A stretch of 64,000 nucleotides of DNA, from assembly GCA_903813345.2 (NCBI GenBank), contig CAIIXF020000004.1:2625525-2689524 (forward strand), in the 5' to 3' direction. This stretch comes from Owenia fusiformis. Lineage: Eukaryota > Annelida > Polychaeta > Sabellida > Oweniidae. Positions 35,601 to 43,888 of this stretch are shown here, in pieces. The translations under genes were made by a program, and so were the position numbers. The first letter of the stretch is position 1. Each line of letters opens with the position of its first letter. The notes below the pieces were generated by a model. It was given only the letters and a program-made list of their open reading frames with translations, searched no databases and was not told the DNA's origin.

Positions 35601-36576
35601 TTAATTTGTACCCCTAGTTAATCGGAAAATCCTATTTTGAATTCTGAAAAATTTTAATTTTGTCACTTGAAAGTTAATTTGCACCCACTTGAAAATTGGA
35701 AAATCATAGTTTAGTTTGAATGTGAAAAATTAAAATTTTGTCACGTGAAAATTAATTTGCACCCCCTAGTAAATCGAAAAAATCATATTTTGAATTATGA
35801 AAAATTAAAATTATGTGACTTTGTTAATTTGCACCCACTTGAAAATGGGAAAATCATATTTTATTTTGAATTATGAAAAATTAAAAGTCCAAAACTAAAA
35901 TCTTAAGCAGTCCCATGTATATTAATTTGTTTTGCAGGTGTCCAGCGAACAGAAAACGTTGAGCCCCGCTATATGATGCCTGTTGCGAACATCTGCTGTT
36001 GTTGTCTTCCTAAATCTACACAGGATTGTCTCCAGTGTGGGATGGATCACGATGAGGAGGTATGGCGTTCTATCTAAAGAACTATAGATGAGGAAACCCT
36101 CATAACATTTGTATCTTAGATAGCACACAACTGGTAACATTTTTGTTGTTGCCATATCAGAAAAAGCTTTGCCACTCATTCATCAATTTCTTTTTCATTT
36201 GCTCTATCCTGGACGGTTTTTTAATTCTCCAATTTATATTGTAGTTGATTTTGGAACATTTTTAAGTTTGTTAAGCAGCATTTTCAGCATAGAAATCTTA
36301 CCTGCTTAGCTGAAATCAAGATTTATCTATGTTGAAAGAAAATCCATTTTTGATAACACTACTATTAGTTTGATTTGTCCTGCTATGTGGGTCAATGAAT
36401 AGTGGAGTTGTCACTTACATACTTATAAGGGAGCGTATAATAATCATATGTGCCATTTTCAGGCCATGGATGCTGACGTGCTTGACGAAAAGAGGGTTTC
36501 AACGATCAGTGGAGGAGACTACGTCAATGGAGGCATGGACAATATGGGAATGGAAATGGATAAGACTAAACTTTAA
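17536..36576 (+). CDS. SLC5-family sodium/solute symporter, SMCT (SLC5A8/A12)-like, 16 exons
   Basis: The gene encodes a sodium-coupled symporter of the plasma membrane, closest by eye to the SMCT/SMVT branch (monocarboxylates such as lactate, or vitamins). Exons: 17536-17605, 21800-21910, 27967-28121, 28376-28444, 29061-29180, 29495-29575, 30494-30567, 30915-31055, 31619-31840, 32383-32495, 33158-33228, 33964-34050, 34476-34681, 35106-35209, 35938-36059, 36463-36576. All introns are GT-AG and phases match. The total is 1860 nt, 619 residues plus stop, close to the roughly 610-620 of human SLC5A8/A12. Family signatures include LGIPAEMYLDG, GGLKAVIWTDAFQ, GGRLNFF, DPDPSTRVTFW, YGINQPTYQRY, PYFVMEVL and GLFVATLFSGTLST. 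Ser348/Thr349, formed at the exon 9/10 junction, align by my reading with the Na2 sodium-site pair in helix 8. The C-terminus ends T-K-L, a class I PDZ ligand like that of SMCT1. The exact substrate is inferred. Confidence 0.93.
18184..18270 (+). repeat. Dispersed TACCCT/AGGGTA short element, copy B (full)
   Basis: A full-length copy of 87 bp: TACCCTGCGTGTAGAGTCTA, then AACTACAGAAGACGAAG, TCTCTTTTAAGAAGTGAAGT and CAAACGAATGCAAAGGGTA. The ends TACCCT and AGGGTA are inverted with respect to each other. Confidence 0.8.
19146..19215 (+). repeat. Dispersed TACCCT/AGGGTA short element, copy C
   Basis: CACCCTGTGCGGAGACTCTA, then GATGAAGCTCTCTTTTAAGA and GAACGAATGCAAAGGGTA, with about 15 bases missing internally relative to copy B. 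Confidence 0.75.
19331..19352 (-). repeat. Dispersed TACCCT/AGGGTA short element, copy D (end only)
   Basis: TTCCCTTTGCATTCGTTTGA is the reverse complement of one end of the element; the rest is absent. It abuts the MITE that starts at 19367. Confidence 0.6.
19367..19502. mobile_element. 136 bp palindromic MITE in SLC5 intron 1
   Basis: GCGAATTCAACTGCCGGTTG and the following CGG-TTAACC are mirrored at the right end as GGTTAAACCGTC, AACCGGCAGT and CGAATTCGC, giving imperfect inverted repeats of about 30 bp. A further GCGAATTCAACG at 19501-19512 partly repeats the left end in direct orientation. Confidence 0.8.
21800..21910 (+). CDS. SLC5 exon 2
   Basis: Encodes residues 24-60, GIIGCVAGRGQDSAEDFTLA followed by GRGMGLLPVALSIVGSL. 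This is the loop and start of the conserved helix that in SLC5 proteins reads xxGRxMxxxPVxxSLxAS. Acceptor CTTCAG, donor GTATGG, phase 1 at both ends. Confidence 0.9.
22137..22335. mobile_element. Mariner-type left inverted repeat, fragment
   Basis: Starts TA-CAGGGTGGTAAAAAATGG and matches the roughly 190 bp arm of the complete element at 43302-43886 through ATTTTCCTCATATCTTTGTC, TCCCTGATATTTTACACA and TTACAGCACTTTAAAGAATA. The similarity ends near 22335. A separate terminus of another mariner type (TACAGGGTGTTCCAAAAGTA) is at about 22782. Confidence 0.7.
22921..22980. mobile_element. Right-end fragment of the GC-rich palindromic TAATGCC transposon
   Basis: AATCGGCCGATGACTAATCA, then TCGGCCGGCGCCCGGCG and GTGGCCAAGGCATTA match the terminal sequence of the long copies at 24556 and 46851. 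The inner part is missing. Confidence 0.75.
24556..26062. mobile_element. GC-rich palindromic DNA transposon, long copy 1 (1507 bp)
   Basis: The ends are TAATGCCTGGGTCACATAG and CTATGTGACCAAGGCATTA, imperfect inverted repeats, consistent with a TA target site. Both subterminal regions (about 24570-24790 and 25770-26050) are packed with GC-rich palindromic words (ATCGGCCGAT, CGGGCGCCG, CGTACGAT) in an otherwise AT-rich element. The interior (about 24800-25760) is nearly identical to copy 2 at 46851-48464. Relative to copy 2 it lacks 137 bp bounded by the 6 bp direct repeat ATTGGC. No intact transposase is recognisable. The long minus-strand frame near 25038-25328 has no ATG here. The superfamily is not assigned. 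Confidence 0.85.
26895..26995 (-). repeat. Dispersed TACCCT/AGGGTA short element, copy E (full)
   Basis: Reverse-complement copy of 101 bp: TACCCTTTGCATTCGTTTGA, TTCTTAAAAGAGAGCTTCTT, GTAGTTCAACTAGACTCTGC, ending CGCAGGGTA. Full-length, like copy B. Confidence 0.8.
27395..27793 (+). mobile_element. Mariner-type transposon, right half with transposase C-terminus
   Basis: The right end TTTGACCACCCTG followed by TA closes a fragment matching the right arm of the 43302-43886 element. On the plus strand, 27471 onward encodes RVYENDLRTIANLKSEIIRV and then IQAIPAEECIRGIDN, the C-terminal segment typical of Tc1/mariner transposases. The frame then diverges and ends at 27698. The catalytic part is absent. 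It may be the other end of the copy that starts at 22137, split by later insertions, but the middle cannot be found. Confidence 0.75.
27967..28121 (+). CDS. SLC5 exon 3
   Basis: Residues 61-112: AAVYVLGIPAEMYLDG, matching the very conserved LGxPAExY of the family, then a hydrophobic helix (IFILPLFVAVFVTALLFVPL) and FYPLKIASIYE. Acceptor TTGCAG, donor GTAAGT, phase 1 to 0. Confidence 0.93.
28376..28444 (+). CDS. SLC5 exon 4
   Basis: Residues 113-135: YLELRYKSKVPKITSTLLFI and LAL. YLExRF-type sequence after SxYE is a family hallmark. Acceptor TTTCTAG, donor GTAAGT, phase 0 at both ends. Confidence 0.9.
28645..28790. mobile_element. Short palindromic copy of the TAATGCC family in SLC5 intron 4
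   Basis: GATGCCGTGGTCACATTTGC, CGGCGCCCGGCCGATTGAGT and ATTTTGTTCAAAATTG are mirrored by CAATTTTGAACAAAATACTC in reverse and CATCGGCCGGGTGCCAGTG. The right terminus is decayed (AAATCGGACCAGTTTCGTG). It is close to the 146 bp copy at 46437. Confidence 0.75.
29061..29180 (+). CDS. SLC5 exon 5
   Basis: Residues 136-175: IMNMGVSLFTPSTALESVTG and FPTWASILACSGIAIFYTTT. Family members have VxLYAPALALxxVTG then a helix ending FYxTxGG. Phase 0 at both ends, donor GTAAGT. Confidence 0.93.
29495..29575 (+). CDS. SLC5 exon 6
   Basis: Residues 176-202: GGLKAVIWTDAFQALFTMAG then LLAVAIQ. GGLKAVxWTDxFQ is the most diagnostic SLC5 motif. Acceptor TTTCTAG, donor GTGAGG, phase 0 at both ends. Confidence 0.96.
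29604..29851 (+). mobile_element. 248 bp hAT-like MITE in SLC5 intron 6, copy 1
   Basis: The ends are CATCCTCC and GGAGGATG, a perfect 8 bp inverted repeat. Flanking 8 bp are CCATCAAA (29596-29603) and CGATCAAA (29852-29859), a target duplication with one mismatch. An inverted copy lies at 41175-41412 with its own perfect 8 bp duplication. Internal words shared by both include TTCTTTCTTTTTACC, GCGATAAGCAGTTA and CAAATTGGTTATAGCAGGGG. 8 bp duplications point to hAT-type mobilisation. It begins only 28 bases after the exon 6 donor. Confidence 0.88.
30494..30567 (+). CDS. SLC5 exon 7
   Basis: Residues 203-226 plus two bases of codon 227: GTIAVGGFAEVFEISDRGGR then LNFF. GGxxxVxxIxxxGGRLNFF is typical of SLC5A5/6/8/12. 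Acceptor TTGTAG, donor GTAAGT. Confidence 0.92.
30915..31055 (+). CDS. SLC5 exon 8
   Basis: Residues 227-273 plus two bases: MDPDPSTRVTFWGCFIGGIF, then GWLGYYGINQPTYQRYASLP and NQRKAK. The FDPDPxxRHTFW and GxNQxxxQRY motifs are conserved. The donor is GTGAGT after AAATT; the apparent stop in the unspliced frame is intronic. Confidence 0.95.
31619..31840 (+). CDS. SLC5 exon 9
   Basis: Residues 274-347: SVFLNIPGIALLMTVTCYCG, LVIYAYYDKKGCDPVMNG, ELANPNQIAPYFVMEVLNYP and GIPGLFVATLFSGTL. CDP, PYFVMxxL and PGLFVAxLxSGTLS are family hallmarks. The last codon (Ser348, possible sodium ligand) is completed by exon 10. Confidence 0.95.
32383..32495 (+). CDS. SLC5 exon 10
   Basis: Residues 348-385: TCAASLAGISSVVWEDLLKW and KYGHISNTKQVWVNRGL, the second half of helix 8 and the following loop. 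Acceptor TATTTCAG, donor GTAAGT, ends phase 1. Confidence 0.92.
33158..33228 (+). CDS. SLC5 exon 11
   Basis: Residues 386-409: VLIFGILGTGFAVLVTFLEG then TVLQ, a single helix. SLC5 relatives have the same helix ending xVLQ. Acceptor ATTTCAG, donor GTAACA, ends phase 0. Confidence 0.9.
33964..34050 (+). CDS. SLC5 exon 12
   Basis: Residues 410-438: FAFSFTGAITGPVLGMYLLG and AIFPCATGI, matching the conserved GxxGGPLLGLFxLGMxFPxAN segment. Acceptor TTTCAG, donor GTAAGT, phase 0 at both ends. Confidence 0.93.
34476..34681 (+). CDS. SLC5 exon 13, including a Thr/Met-rich glycosylatable loop
   Basis: Residues 439-506 plus two bases. It starts GASVGAFVALGVLIWINVGQ, a helix, then an extracellular loop with CPVANITTNMTELLTTTQMM. 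Four Asn-X-Ser/Thr sequons fall at about residues 464, 479, 483 and 498. The loop is unusually rich in Thr and Met compared with the short equivalent loop I expect in the family. Donor GTAAGT. Confidence 0.9.
35106..35209 (+). CDS. SLC5 exon 14
   Basis: Residues 507-541 plus one base: YNPLEKWYGLSYLWYPMLGT then AVTMVVGLLFSCVA. Yx(I/L)SYxWY followed by the last helix is conserved in SLC5A5/6/8/12. Acceptor TTTCCAG, donor GTAATG. Confidence 0.92.
35210..35937 (+). repeat. SLC5 intron 14 with a 65-80 bp minisatellite
   Basis: About seven degenerate units from 35245 to 35885 share TTGTCACTTGAAAATTAATT, TGCACCCACTTGAAAATGGG and AAAATCATATTTTGAATTAT. Unit two is interrupted by about 150 bp of AT-rich sequence containing ACAGTACAGT words. 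The array fills nearly the whole intron but leaves donor GTAATG and acceptor TTTTGCAG intact. Confidence 0.85.
35938..36059 (+). CDS. SLC5 exon 15 (cytosolic tail, cysteine cluster)
   Basis: Residues 542-582: a short tail with NICCCCLP (Cys561-564) and CLQC (Cys572, Cys575), then an acidic DHDEE end. The cysteine run directly after the last helix could be palmitoylated; that is inference. Donor GTATGG. Confidence 0.88.
36463..36576 (+). CDS. SLC5 exon 16 (C-terminus and stop)
   Basis: Residues 583-619: starts AMDADVLDEKRVSTISGGDY, then a Met/Gly-rich stretch and DKTKL followed by TAA at 36574. Thr-Lys-Leu fits a class I PDZ-binding C-terminus. Acceptor ATTTTCAG. Confidence 0.88.
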   Translation, partial: AMDADVLDEKRVSTISGGDYVNGGMDNMGMEMDKTKL

Positions 36577-37690
36577 TACATATATTATGAAAACATGTGC
36601 TTTATATAGGCATGGTGTATGTGTCTAAAAGACGTTAACATTTATAAAAACTTCAAAAGGTCATATCACCCTGTGAAAATGTACAGAGAAAGGTCAACTT
36701 ACGGAGATCTAGCGAGAACGAGGCTTGGATCGTTCTGATTGTAGGATGAAGATCTGTCACATTCCATTATTGCGTTCGAATTGCAGATGTGATGATCCAA
36801 TGATCACTTAGTTTAGACAGAAAATCGTTTATAGTACTAACTTCTAGGATCTTGTGATGTTAATTGAAGTTAATATTGCAATTATGATATGAGGACCAAA
36901 TATCTGATAAGAAGTGATAACTTTACATACCCGATAACATGCTCAATTGAAGTTTAGGTCCGATGCGTTTACAAAAAGTGACATGTATATAATGTTTTTT
37001 AAAATCAAAAGTATTTTGATATACCTGATAGCAGTTCATTCAGTGTGTTTCAAGGACGATTATCTACGATTGCACTGAACGAAGTGCTGTTTTTGTATGT
37101 GAGCACCGTGGAGGGAGTTTGACAACAAAAACTAGTCTAGTCCTGTAAATATTGATTCTTCTTTATTTTAGAATAGAATGTATATTAATTTCTTACACTT
37201 TATACCTCAAAATAAGACGACGCGTCTGTTTTACAAAACGTTTATTATCATCATATTAACTTTAAAATTTCTCTTACCATTATGAAACAAATTGCATGTA
37301 TCCATTCTCCGAGGAATTTTGTTTGTTTGTCGCATGAATAAAGCATCTAGAATTTAAAGAGAAAGTACGATCACACCGAACGAAGTGTTTGGCGATTACA
37401 ATGTATCGTGATTCTTGGCCATAGTACCCAACTAGGAGTCACATATAAGGAAACAAAATTGGAATTTGTTTATATTTCGATTCGATTCTTCTTTCGCCAT
37501 TCATTGTTATTTTAATAATAGTTCCTCATCAAACTATATGTTTCCGAAGAGAAAGGTGGAATTTTTATTATCATATTGAGTGCTTGACATTTTACATACT
37601 TTTGCTGTATTATAGAACTAGATTTTATAGGGATATTTTTAAAAATATATTATATAACATAGAGAGAATAAATATATTTAGATTTATAAA
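36577..37690 (+). other. Probable SLC5 3' untranslated region
   Basis: No coding frame follows the stop. Possible polyadenylation signals AATAAA occur at 37337 and 37667, so the transcript plausibly ends near 37360 or 37690. Confidence 0.5.
37337..37342 (+). promoter_or_regulatory. Possible polyadenylation signal for SLC5
   Basis: AATAAA about 760 bases after the SLC5 stop codon. A second AATAAA is at 37667. Confidence 0.35.
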
Positions 37691-37851
37691 TAGTGCAAGT
37701 GTCTATTATTTTAATGTTTAATTTCATTTTTATGTCACTTCCAGAAGTTTTGACATAGTGTTAGTCTCCAACTCTTTTGTGGACTGTGTTTGGCGGTTGG
37801 CGTTCGGCGTTTGTAAAAATGGCGGATATTTTTGATGATAGCCACACTATA

Positions 37852-37925
37852 TACACTCCCCTCCAAAAGTTTGGCAACCCCGGGTCTCTTTTTGGTGTAA
37901 TGTTACAGCCTGGTTGGGTTAATAT
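37852..37925 (+). mobile_element. Tc1-like solo terminus
   Basis: TACACTCCCCTCCAAAAGTT, then TGGCAACCCC, the type of terminus seen in Tc1-like elements. No partner end or transposase follows. Three similar termini occur at 41036, 46757 and 56393, all in the same orientation. Confidence 0.55.
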
Positions 37926-40900
37926 TTGATTTTTTCTTCAGTTAATAAAAGTCTGAAATGGAAATGTTTGTCAAATCTGATGAATTTGTGAAATCCCCCA
38001 AACATACGATGTACGATGTACGTACATAGATGTTAACACACGATCAAAATTAGAAATTGAAATTGTATATCCTCTATACCAAGGAACGTCGTGATTTGTT
38101 TGCGAGACATGTTATCGTGGTTGGGAATTGGTAGTTGGAAAATCGAACTTCCAAGAACAATGACTTAGTTATATTGTGTATGCCGCACAGACAAAAACAA
38201 AGACTTTCCATCTATAACAAACAACCGTAGACTGGGCCTCGCAAGAATTATAGATTGCTTTCAAAAAATTAAAAAGAAATTCATTAGGCGATTGTGAAAG
38301 AAGTTTCGAATTTCACGCAGCAATTCAAAGCATATTCGGCCTTGTATTGTTATAAAACGTTAGAATTACGACTCTTGAAAAGGTTTTTGTTCTTGGTATA
38401 TGAAAATGTAGTTAGTAATATGGATTATGTTGCAAATTCCCTGATAAAGTTGTCTGTATTCTTCAGCAGTCTTTAAATAGATGGATAAAAACTGCACTTT
38501 GCAACAGTACATATAGCTTGGCAGAATTAGTTCAATTTCAATTAAATATAACAAAGTGAAAAAGTGTTAATTGGTAATCGAGCATTATTGAACACTGAAC
38601 ATTACGTAAGCAGAACATGAATATACTGAACTCGAATAACTATTGATAAATAAAAAGATTAATGGCATATTAAGCTTGAAATCCTTATTAATAGCATTGC
38701 TTTATCGAAAAAATAGAAAATACAGTCGATTGATAATCTACGGATCAGCTCTATGATGTTTCGATATAGTGGGTCTGAGTTCGGAACCAAGGTTCAAAGG
38801 ACGCTAGCAGCTATCGGTTCGTATAATCTTGGTTAATTTATTCATTAATTCGTTTTATTAGTTGAGAGGTCAAATTGTTAAGTAAAATTAATGGGGGGTT
38901 AGTCGGATTCAATGATTGGATACTTCTGATTACGAATTTCTTTCATAATGATTCTGTTTCTAATTTTGAATATAAAGTCAAATTCAAAATGCTTTCGACA
39001 CTTAATCTAACGAATCAGCAAAATCATGTGACTTCATCCGACCAATCACAATTTCATCATTTTAGTTTGAGTTGTGATAAATGTTATTATTTGGCTAAAT
39101 TATATTAATTTTGTATTTTCAAAAAGTTATCATCATGAACTCGGGAATCGTAATCTGATATTAATAAACCTTACACTTCATGTAAATCATTTGTAGCTTG
39201 ATTAAAATGTGATTGTGGGTGGTTATAAATGGTTTCATTGGGCAAATAGCCTTGAAATGAAAACACCTTTGAACACAAAACGAAATCTGCCTACACGAAT
39301 CATGAAAAGTGCTATTTATAAAATGTTTAAAAAAATCAGAAGCGATGTCACTCATTTTTCTGGTCCAAAGTAGTTCATCAATTATTTTCACAGTCCTGTA
39401 AATTTTAATCGAGTCTCAACGACAGACGAGAGTTCCGCTGTATTCCGGAAACAAACTACATTTTAATTTAGCTGCGCGCGCATATTTGCCAATTCCGCAT
39501 TCCACTGGGGTAGAAAACACAATGCTATTCAAATTGATGGACTATTTTCTATAGATGTATTGTTACTATAATTGGTCGTTTCTGTGATGTCAGTGAAAAG
39601 AGAATATTGGCAGAGCCATAGATTTAATGAATTTTGTATTGCGGGGATAATTAGTAGCACCAACGTTTGTTCGTAGTGAAAGCGAGCTCGTTTAGACATT
39701 CAATGTAAATTCAATCACTATTGAATTCAGACAAAAAGCTGCATTAGTGATTTTCTGGCCAAAGCTCTGATTGCACTTGGGGAATAATCTAGGGTTCTTC
39801 GGCAATTGTCTCTTTCTTGTCTCTATCAATTTCTCCAATATGATTTCGAGTTGCTTTAGTTGCACCAACGTCATATCTATATGTAACTGTTTTGATTGCA
39901 CGGACGCTTCTCCTCTAGAACACAGTGATACACTTATCAAATATTTCAAAGTAAGAATATGAAACTATAGGATCAAGTCAGCGTTTATTAAGAGTTTTCG
40001 GAATCTGTGTTTCTGCCTTATTGATTCGTTTGACATTTATCATGATGTCCATCGACCCACTTAGTATGTTGACCAAGTATGAGGGCCCGATTGCAAGGTC
40101 AAACGGTCAGGGAGATGTTCGGACACGGAATGACTGACAAATGGGATGACAGACAATTACCGTGCTTTATAGTAGAATACAGATATTGCATCTGGACACA
40201 GTGTAATGGATGATCGTATCATCCTTCTTCAAAGGACTTCATTTATGCTTAAATTCAAGTAGTGAAATACCCTTGGTCCAAGGATGGATCGTATAAATAA
40301 TGGGCGTACTAACAATGGTCGAAATTAACTCCTCTTTGACTACCCGAGTGGTATCCAGGGGCTTATCACGAGCCCCTCGGTTCAGCGTGCTTCATTTTAT
40401 TTTCATGTTACCATCGGGGCTTAACACACTGGGATGCAGCGAGGGACTATAATCTCTTGAAAAATATTACGTATATATGTATTATGGACCCACACGACAA
40501 TTGAAAAGTACTGAGAAATAAATAATTTGCTATCAAACGACCACTTTGGTTACATTGTTTAGCCTACGAACAAGGTCATTAGCCTTTTTACGTAAAGAAT
40601 CAAAGAGGTATTCGATGGATGGACTTTGTCTTCGATCAAAATAATTCAATTTTGACAATAACGGCGCCAAATAGCTTCGTGTTGTATCCCTTCATCAAGT
40701 AACGGATTTGAACTTATTCATGACATAACGACGGAATTTAAAGTAAGTACAATTCATCTATTTGAAAGATAAATTGTTAGGTGATTTGATAAAGTTTTTA
40801 AAATTATCGATATGTAAAGGCAAAAAGGTTTTATGCAGTATCATGACAGCATTCATATCTGTATGTTTAGATTATAAATTCTGATTTCCTTGAATATATG

Positions 40901-41035
40901 AATTTTTTTCCTCGACCTCCCAGCCGTTTTTTTGTTGTTTTTATCTTACTTTCCCATCAAACCCTTTCTGATATCTCTAATAACCTGAATTTATTCATAC
41001 TGACTATGGTATAATGATTTAGAAGTACAATGGGT
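37926..41035. other. Non-coding stretch
   Basis: Only short frames without domains (for example 38875-39108, 39692-39949). No RNA gene recognised. An imperfect relative of 37745-37835 recurs near 45330-45420. Confidence 0.4.
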
Positions 41036-41160
41036 TACACTCCCCTCCATAAGTTTGGAAGCCGGAAGTTTCATTTTTGATTTTTGATCAAAGCCTGTTT
41101 GCGCTTAATTAACGATTGAAGAAAGTTCATCAAAATTGTTGCACATTTCCCAAATGTGAC
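41036..41160 (+). mobile_element. Tc1-like solo terminus, second copy
   Basis: TACACTCCCCTCCATAAGTT then TGGAAGCCGG. The similarity to the 37852 copy continues loosely with GAAGAAAGTTCATCAAAATT. It is followed at 41167 by the hAT-like MITE insertion. Confidence 0.55.
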
Positions 41161-41174
41161 AGGCTTCGAAATGC

Positions 41175-41412
41175 CATCCTACTAAGCAGGTGTCCAGAAT
41201 CCGTACCTCCTTCTCTCCCCCCCCCCTGCTATAACCAATTTGGAAATGCTCGATTTAACTGAATCACGTGATCTAATTATGCGCAATGACTTATACATGA
41301 TTTCTGTCGCAATAAGATTGCGAGTTATTAATCGGGGAAATGGTAACTGCTTATCGCAGGGGTAAAAAGAAAGAATATATTCTGGATTTTGAAGCCCTGT
41401 GATGGGAGGGTG
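41175..41412 (-). mobile_element. 238 bp hAT-like MITE, copy 2 (inverted)
   Basis: Reverse-complement relative of 29604-29851. It is flanked by perfect 8 bp direct repeats CGAAATGC at 41167-41174 and 41413-41420. The ends are CATCCTAC and GGAGGGTG. A C9 tract near 41217 lies where copy 1 has a run of five G (GCAGGGGGAAG). Confidence 0.88.
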
Positions 41413-41420
41413 CGAAATGC

Positions 41421-43299
41421 TTACCAATGAAAACTTCCAATTGACAAACCTATGAAGGGAAGAGTAAATCGACGTAACAATCAAGATGTTACAGGTTTGG
41501 GTCAGAGTGCCATACAAACTCTTTATGAAAGTTTAGAACATGAGCATATCCCTTTCATCCAGTTGTTTTATAGAGAGTGTATGGCGTAGCAATTACCAAC
41601 TCACACTGGCTGATAACCGCGACATAAATATCAGCGCGATACCAGCTTTATGCGCAATTGTGTAACGCCACTCTATAAGTGCGGATAGAGCACGTATGGC
41701 GAACGTTGAGTTTCAATTTAGAACTATGAAATGCGAGCAATTGTTTGATATTTGAGAGAAAAGGCATGAACATGTGTGGAATGAACGAGTTTTTTGGTCA
41801 GGTATCATAGATAAAATAACAATGGTTGAATAAAGAGATGTACGCATACAATTCAATTGTTAATTAATGTGAATATGTTAGGCATTATAGTGCTGTCAAC
41901 GCATGAATAGTCACGATTGTATAGCGCTATTCAACATCCCGATCAAACGAAAGCTTCATCCAAAATGATATTTCTCTCCGTTTCTCTTCAAATATACAAA
42001 ACGTTCGTAACTCTGACTGTAATCGTAAAACACTGAACGACAATCTGTATATACATTCAGTTAATCTCCTAAAACGTATCCCGTTTGTTCAAAATCAGGG
42101 AGAGAAAGGCGTTACACAGGGGAACGTTTTGCGCGAGGAACTATTCGGTATTTGAGGCTTTTGTCAAAATGCATCCATTTCACATCATCTGATATTGAGC
42201 TCTGATTGATGCGGATTAAAACAACAATAGGGAGATGGTAAGCTCTGGCGAACACGATATATAGCAAGTACGTATCCAATGCATTGGCTTAGATGTATGA
42301 AACTGTGTAAACACCTCGATATTAATTGGATATCAAAGCTGTATTGCATTTAGGATACTTATTGGTACGGCTTGATAAGGATATCACTTTTTGATGAACT
42401 TATTGTTGACGAATGGCAGCATGGAGTTACCGAATCGCTTTACAGTTATGTAACACGAATCGTTGTTTCGATTGCAAAGGATCTAAAACGAACGGTTTGA
42501 CTTATTTGTGGATACTGCGCCTACATGTACGTAGACTAATTCTTGCAACTTATCTTAATTGAGATTAGTACGGTCGATGACAGTTATAAATGTCATCAGT
42601 CACAAAATGAGATCAGAAGTGTGCAATGCCCTAGAAGTGCGCATGATGATCAAGGTACACGCTGATAAGATCAGTAAAGTGATCAGCAAAGATTGGAGCC
42701 CATCCTTTCCTTCGACCCTATCGGTTCTTTCCTTCGCGTTCGACACTACCGATATTATGATATTGATGGATGTTTCGAATTTGGTGAGTATAGGTCTTTG
42801 TCATAAATGTGCATATTCTTATCGTAAATTACACCAAAGTATGAAACTACTATAAACATATAATTTGCACCAACAGCTGAGATTGATACAAAACCTTTTT
42901 CTGTCAATATAACAGTGACAAGGTCCATAGAAATACATGTAGTTTGCATGTTTGTTTGTCATAGTGCTTTGGATTTTTGAAACTTTATATTTAATACAAT
43001 TATTTCGAGAAAAGAAAGCCGTCCTTTCTAAAATGGGGTTTATGTGGTCAGAGTTTCAGACCGAGGAACTTAGCGTATTCGTAATGATTTTTTAAGGGGA
43101 CGTCTTCGAATCAATTTAAAATGTCATAGAATGCCTTTAGCATGCTCTTAATAAGTGCACACCCCCTCCCCATTTTATTTGAGCTCTGGTGGATACTCTA
43201 TTGCAATCGTTTTACGAGGATTTAATTGTATTCCAAAAATGTATTTCAGGTAAACGTACGTATATGTAATGTATGTATTACAATAGCTTAATCATTACA
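41421..43299. other. Non-coding stretch
   Basis: No recognised gene. The 98-codon frame at 42559-42855 does not resemble a known domain. Confidence 0.4.
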
Positions 43300-43301
43300 T
43301 A

Positions 43302-43886
43302 CAGGGTGGTCAAAAAAATGGAAACCCTGCATTTTCCTCATATCTTCGTCATTTTGGGTAATTATTCCCTGAGATTTGACACACATGTACAACATTCAAT
43401 TTCCTAACAGCTAACGATATTTCATGACCATCAGATTGATAGTCACAATGGTACAGCACTTTAAACAAGATGCCCCAGTGTGGCCACCATCGCGCTATTG
43501 GCAAATCTGAACAGGTTGTCAATGATCTGACTACATTTTTCAGCAGGTATGGCCTGAATGACATGGATGATCTGCTTTTTGAGGTCTGCAGTTGTCCTGG
43601 GTTTATTCTCATACACTCTTTTTTGGTGTATCACCACAGGTTGAAGTTAGGTAGGGACATTTTGGATGATAGGTGCAGGTTTGCCGAAAGTGCAATATTG
43701 GCCAATGGAGCATGTTGTTTAAAGTGCTGTAAAATTGTGACTATCAATTTGATGGTCATGGAATATGTTATAGGCCGGTAGGAAATTGAATGATGTTCAA
43801 ATGTGCTAAATATCAGGGAGTAATTTCTTAAAATGACAAAGATATGAGGAAAATGGCGACAGGGTTTCCATTTTTTGACCACCTTG
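43302..43886 (-). mobile_element. Mariner-type element with about 190 bp inverted repeats (585 bp)
   Basis: Bounded by TA on both sides (43300-43301, 43887-43888). The left arm starts CAGGGTGGTCAAAAAAATGG and the right arm mirrors it. Similarity continues through ATTTTCCTCATATC, CATTCAATTTCCTA, GACCATCA and ACAGCACTTTAAAC for about 190 bases per arm. A remnant transposase C-terminus lies between on the minus strand. The N-terminal and catalytic parts are deleted, so it is non-autonomous. Confidence 0.85.
43461..43616 (-). pseudogene. Mariner/Tc1 transposase C-terminal remnant
   Basis: The minus strand encodes VYENKPRTTADLKKQIIHVI, then QAIPAEKCSQIIDN and, near the end, GHLV before a TAA at 43461-43463. 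VYxNxPRTxxDLKxxI and a terminal GGHxEHLL-like sequence are typical of Tc1/mariner transposase ends. It is homologous to the fragment at 27471. The stop lies inside the inverted repeat arm. Confidence 0.75.
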
Positions 43887-43888
43887 TA

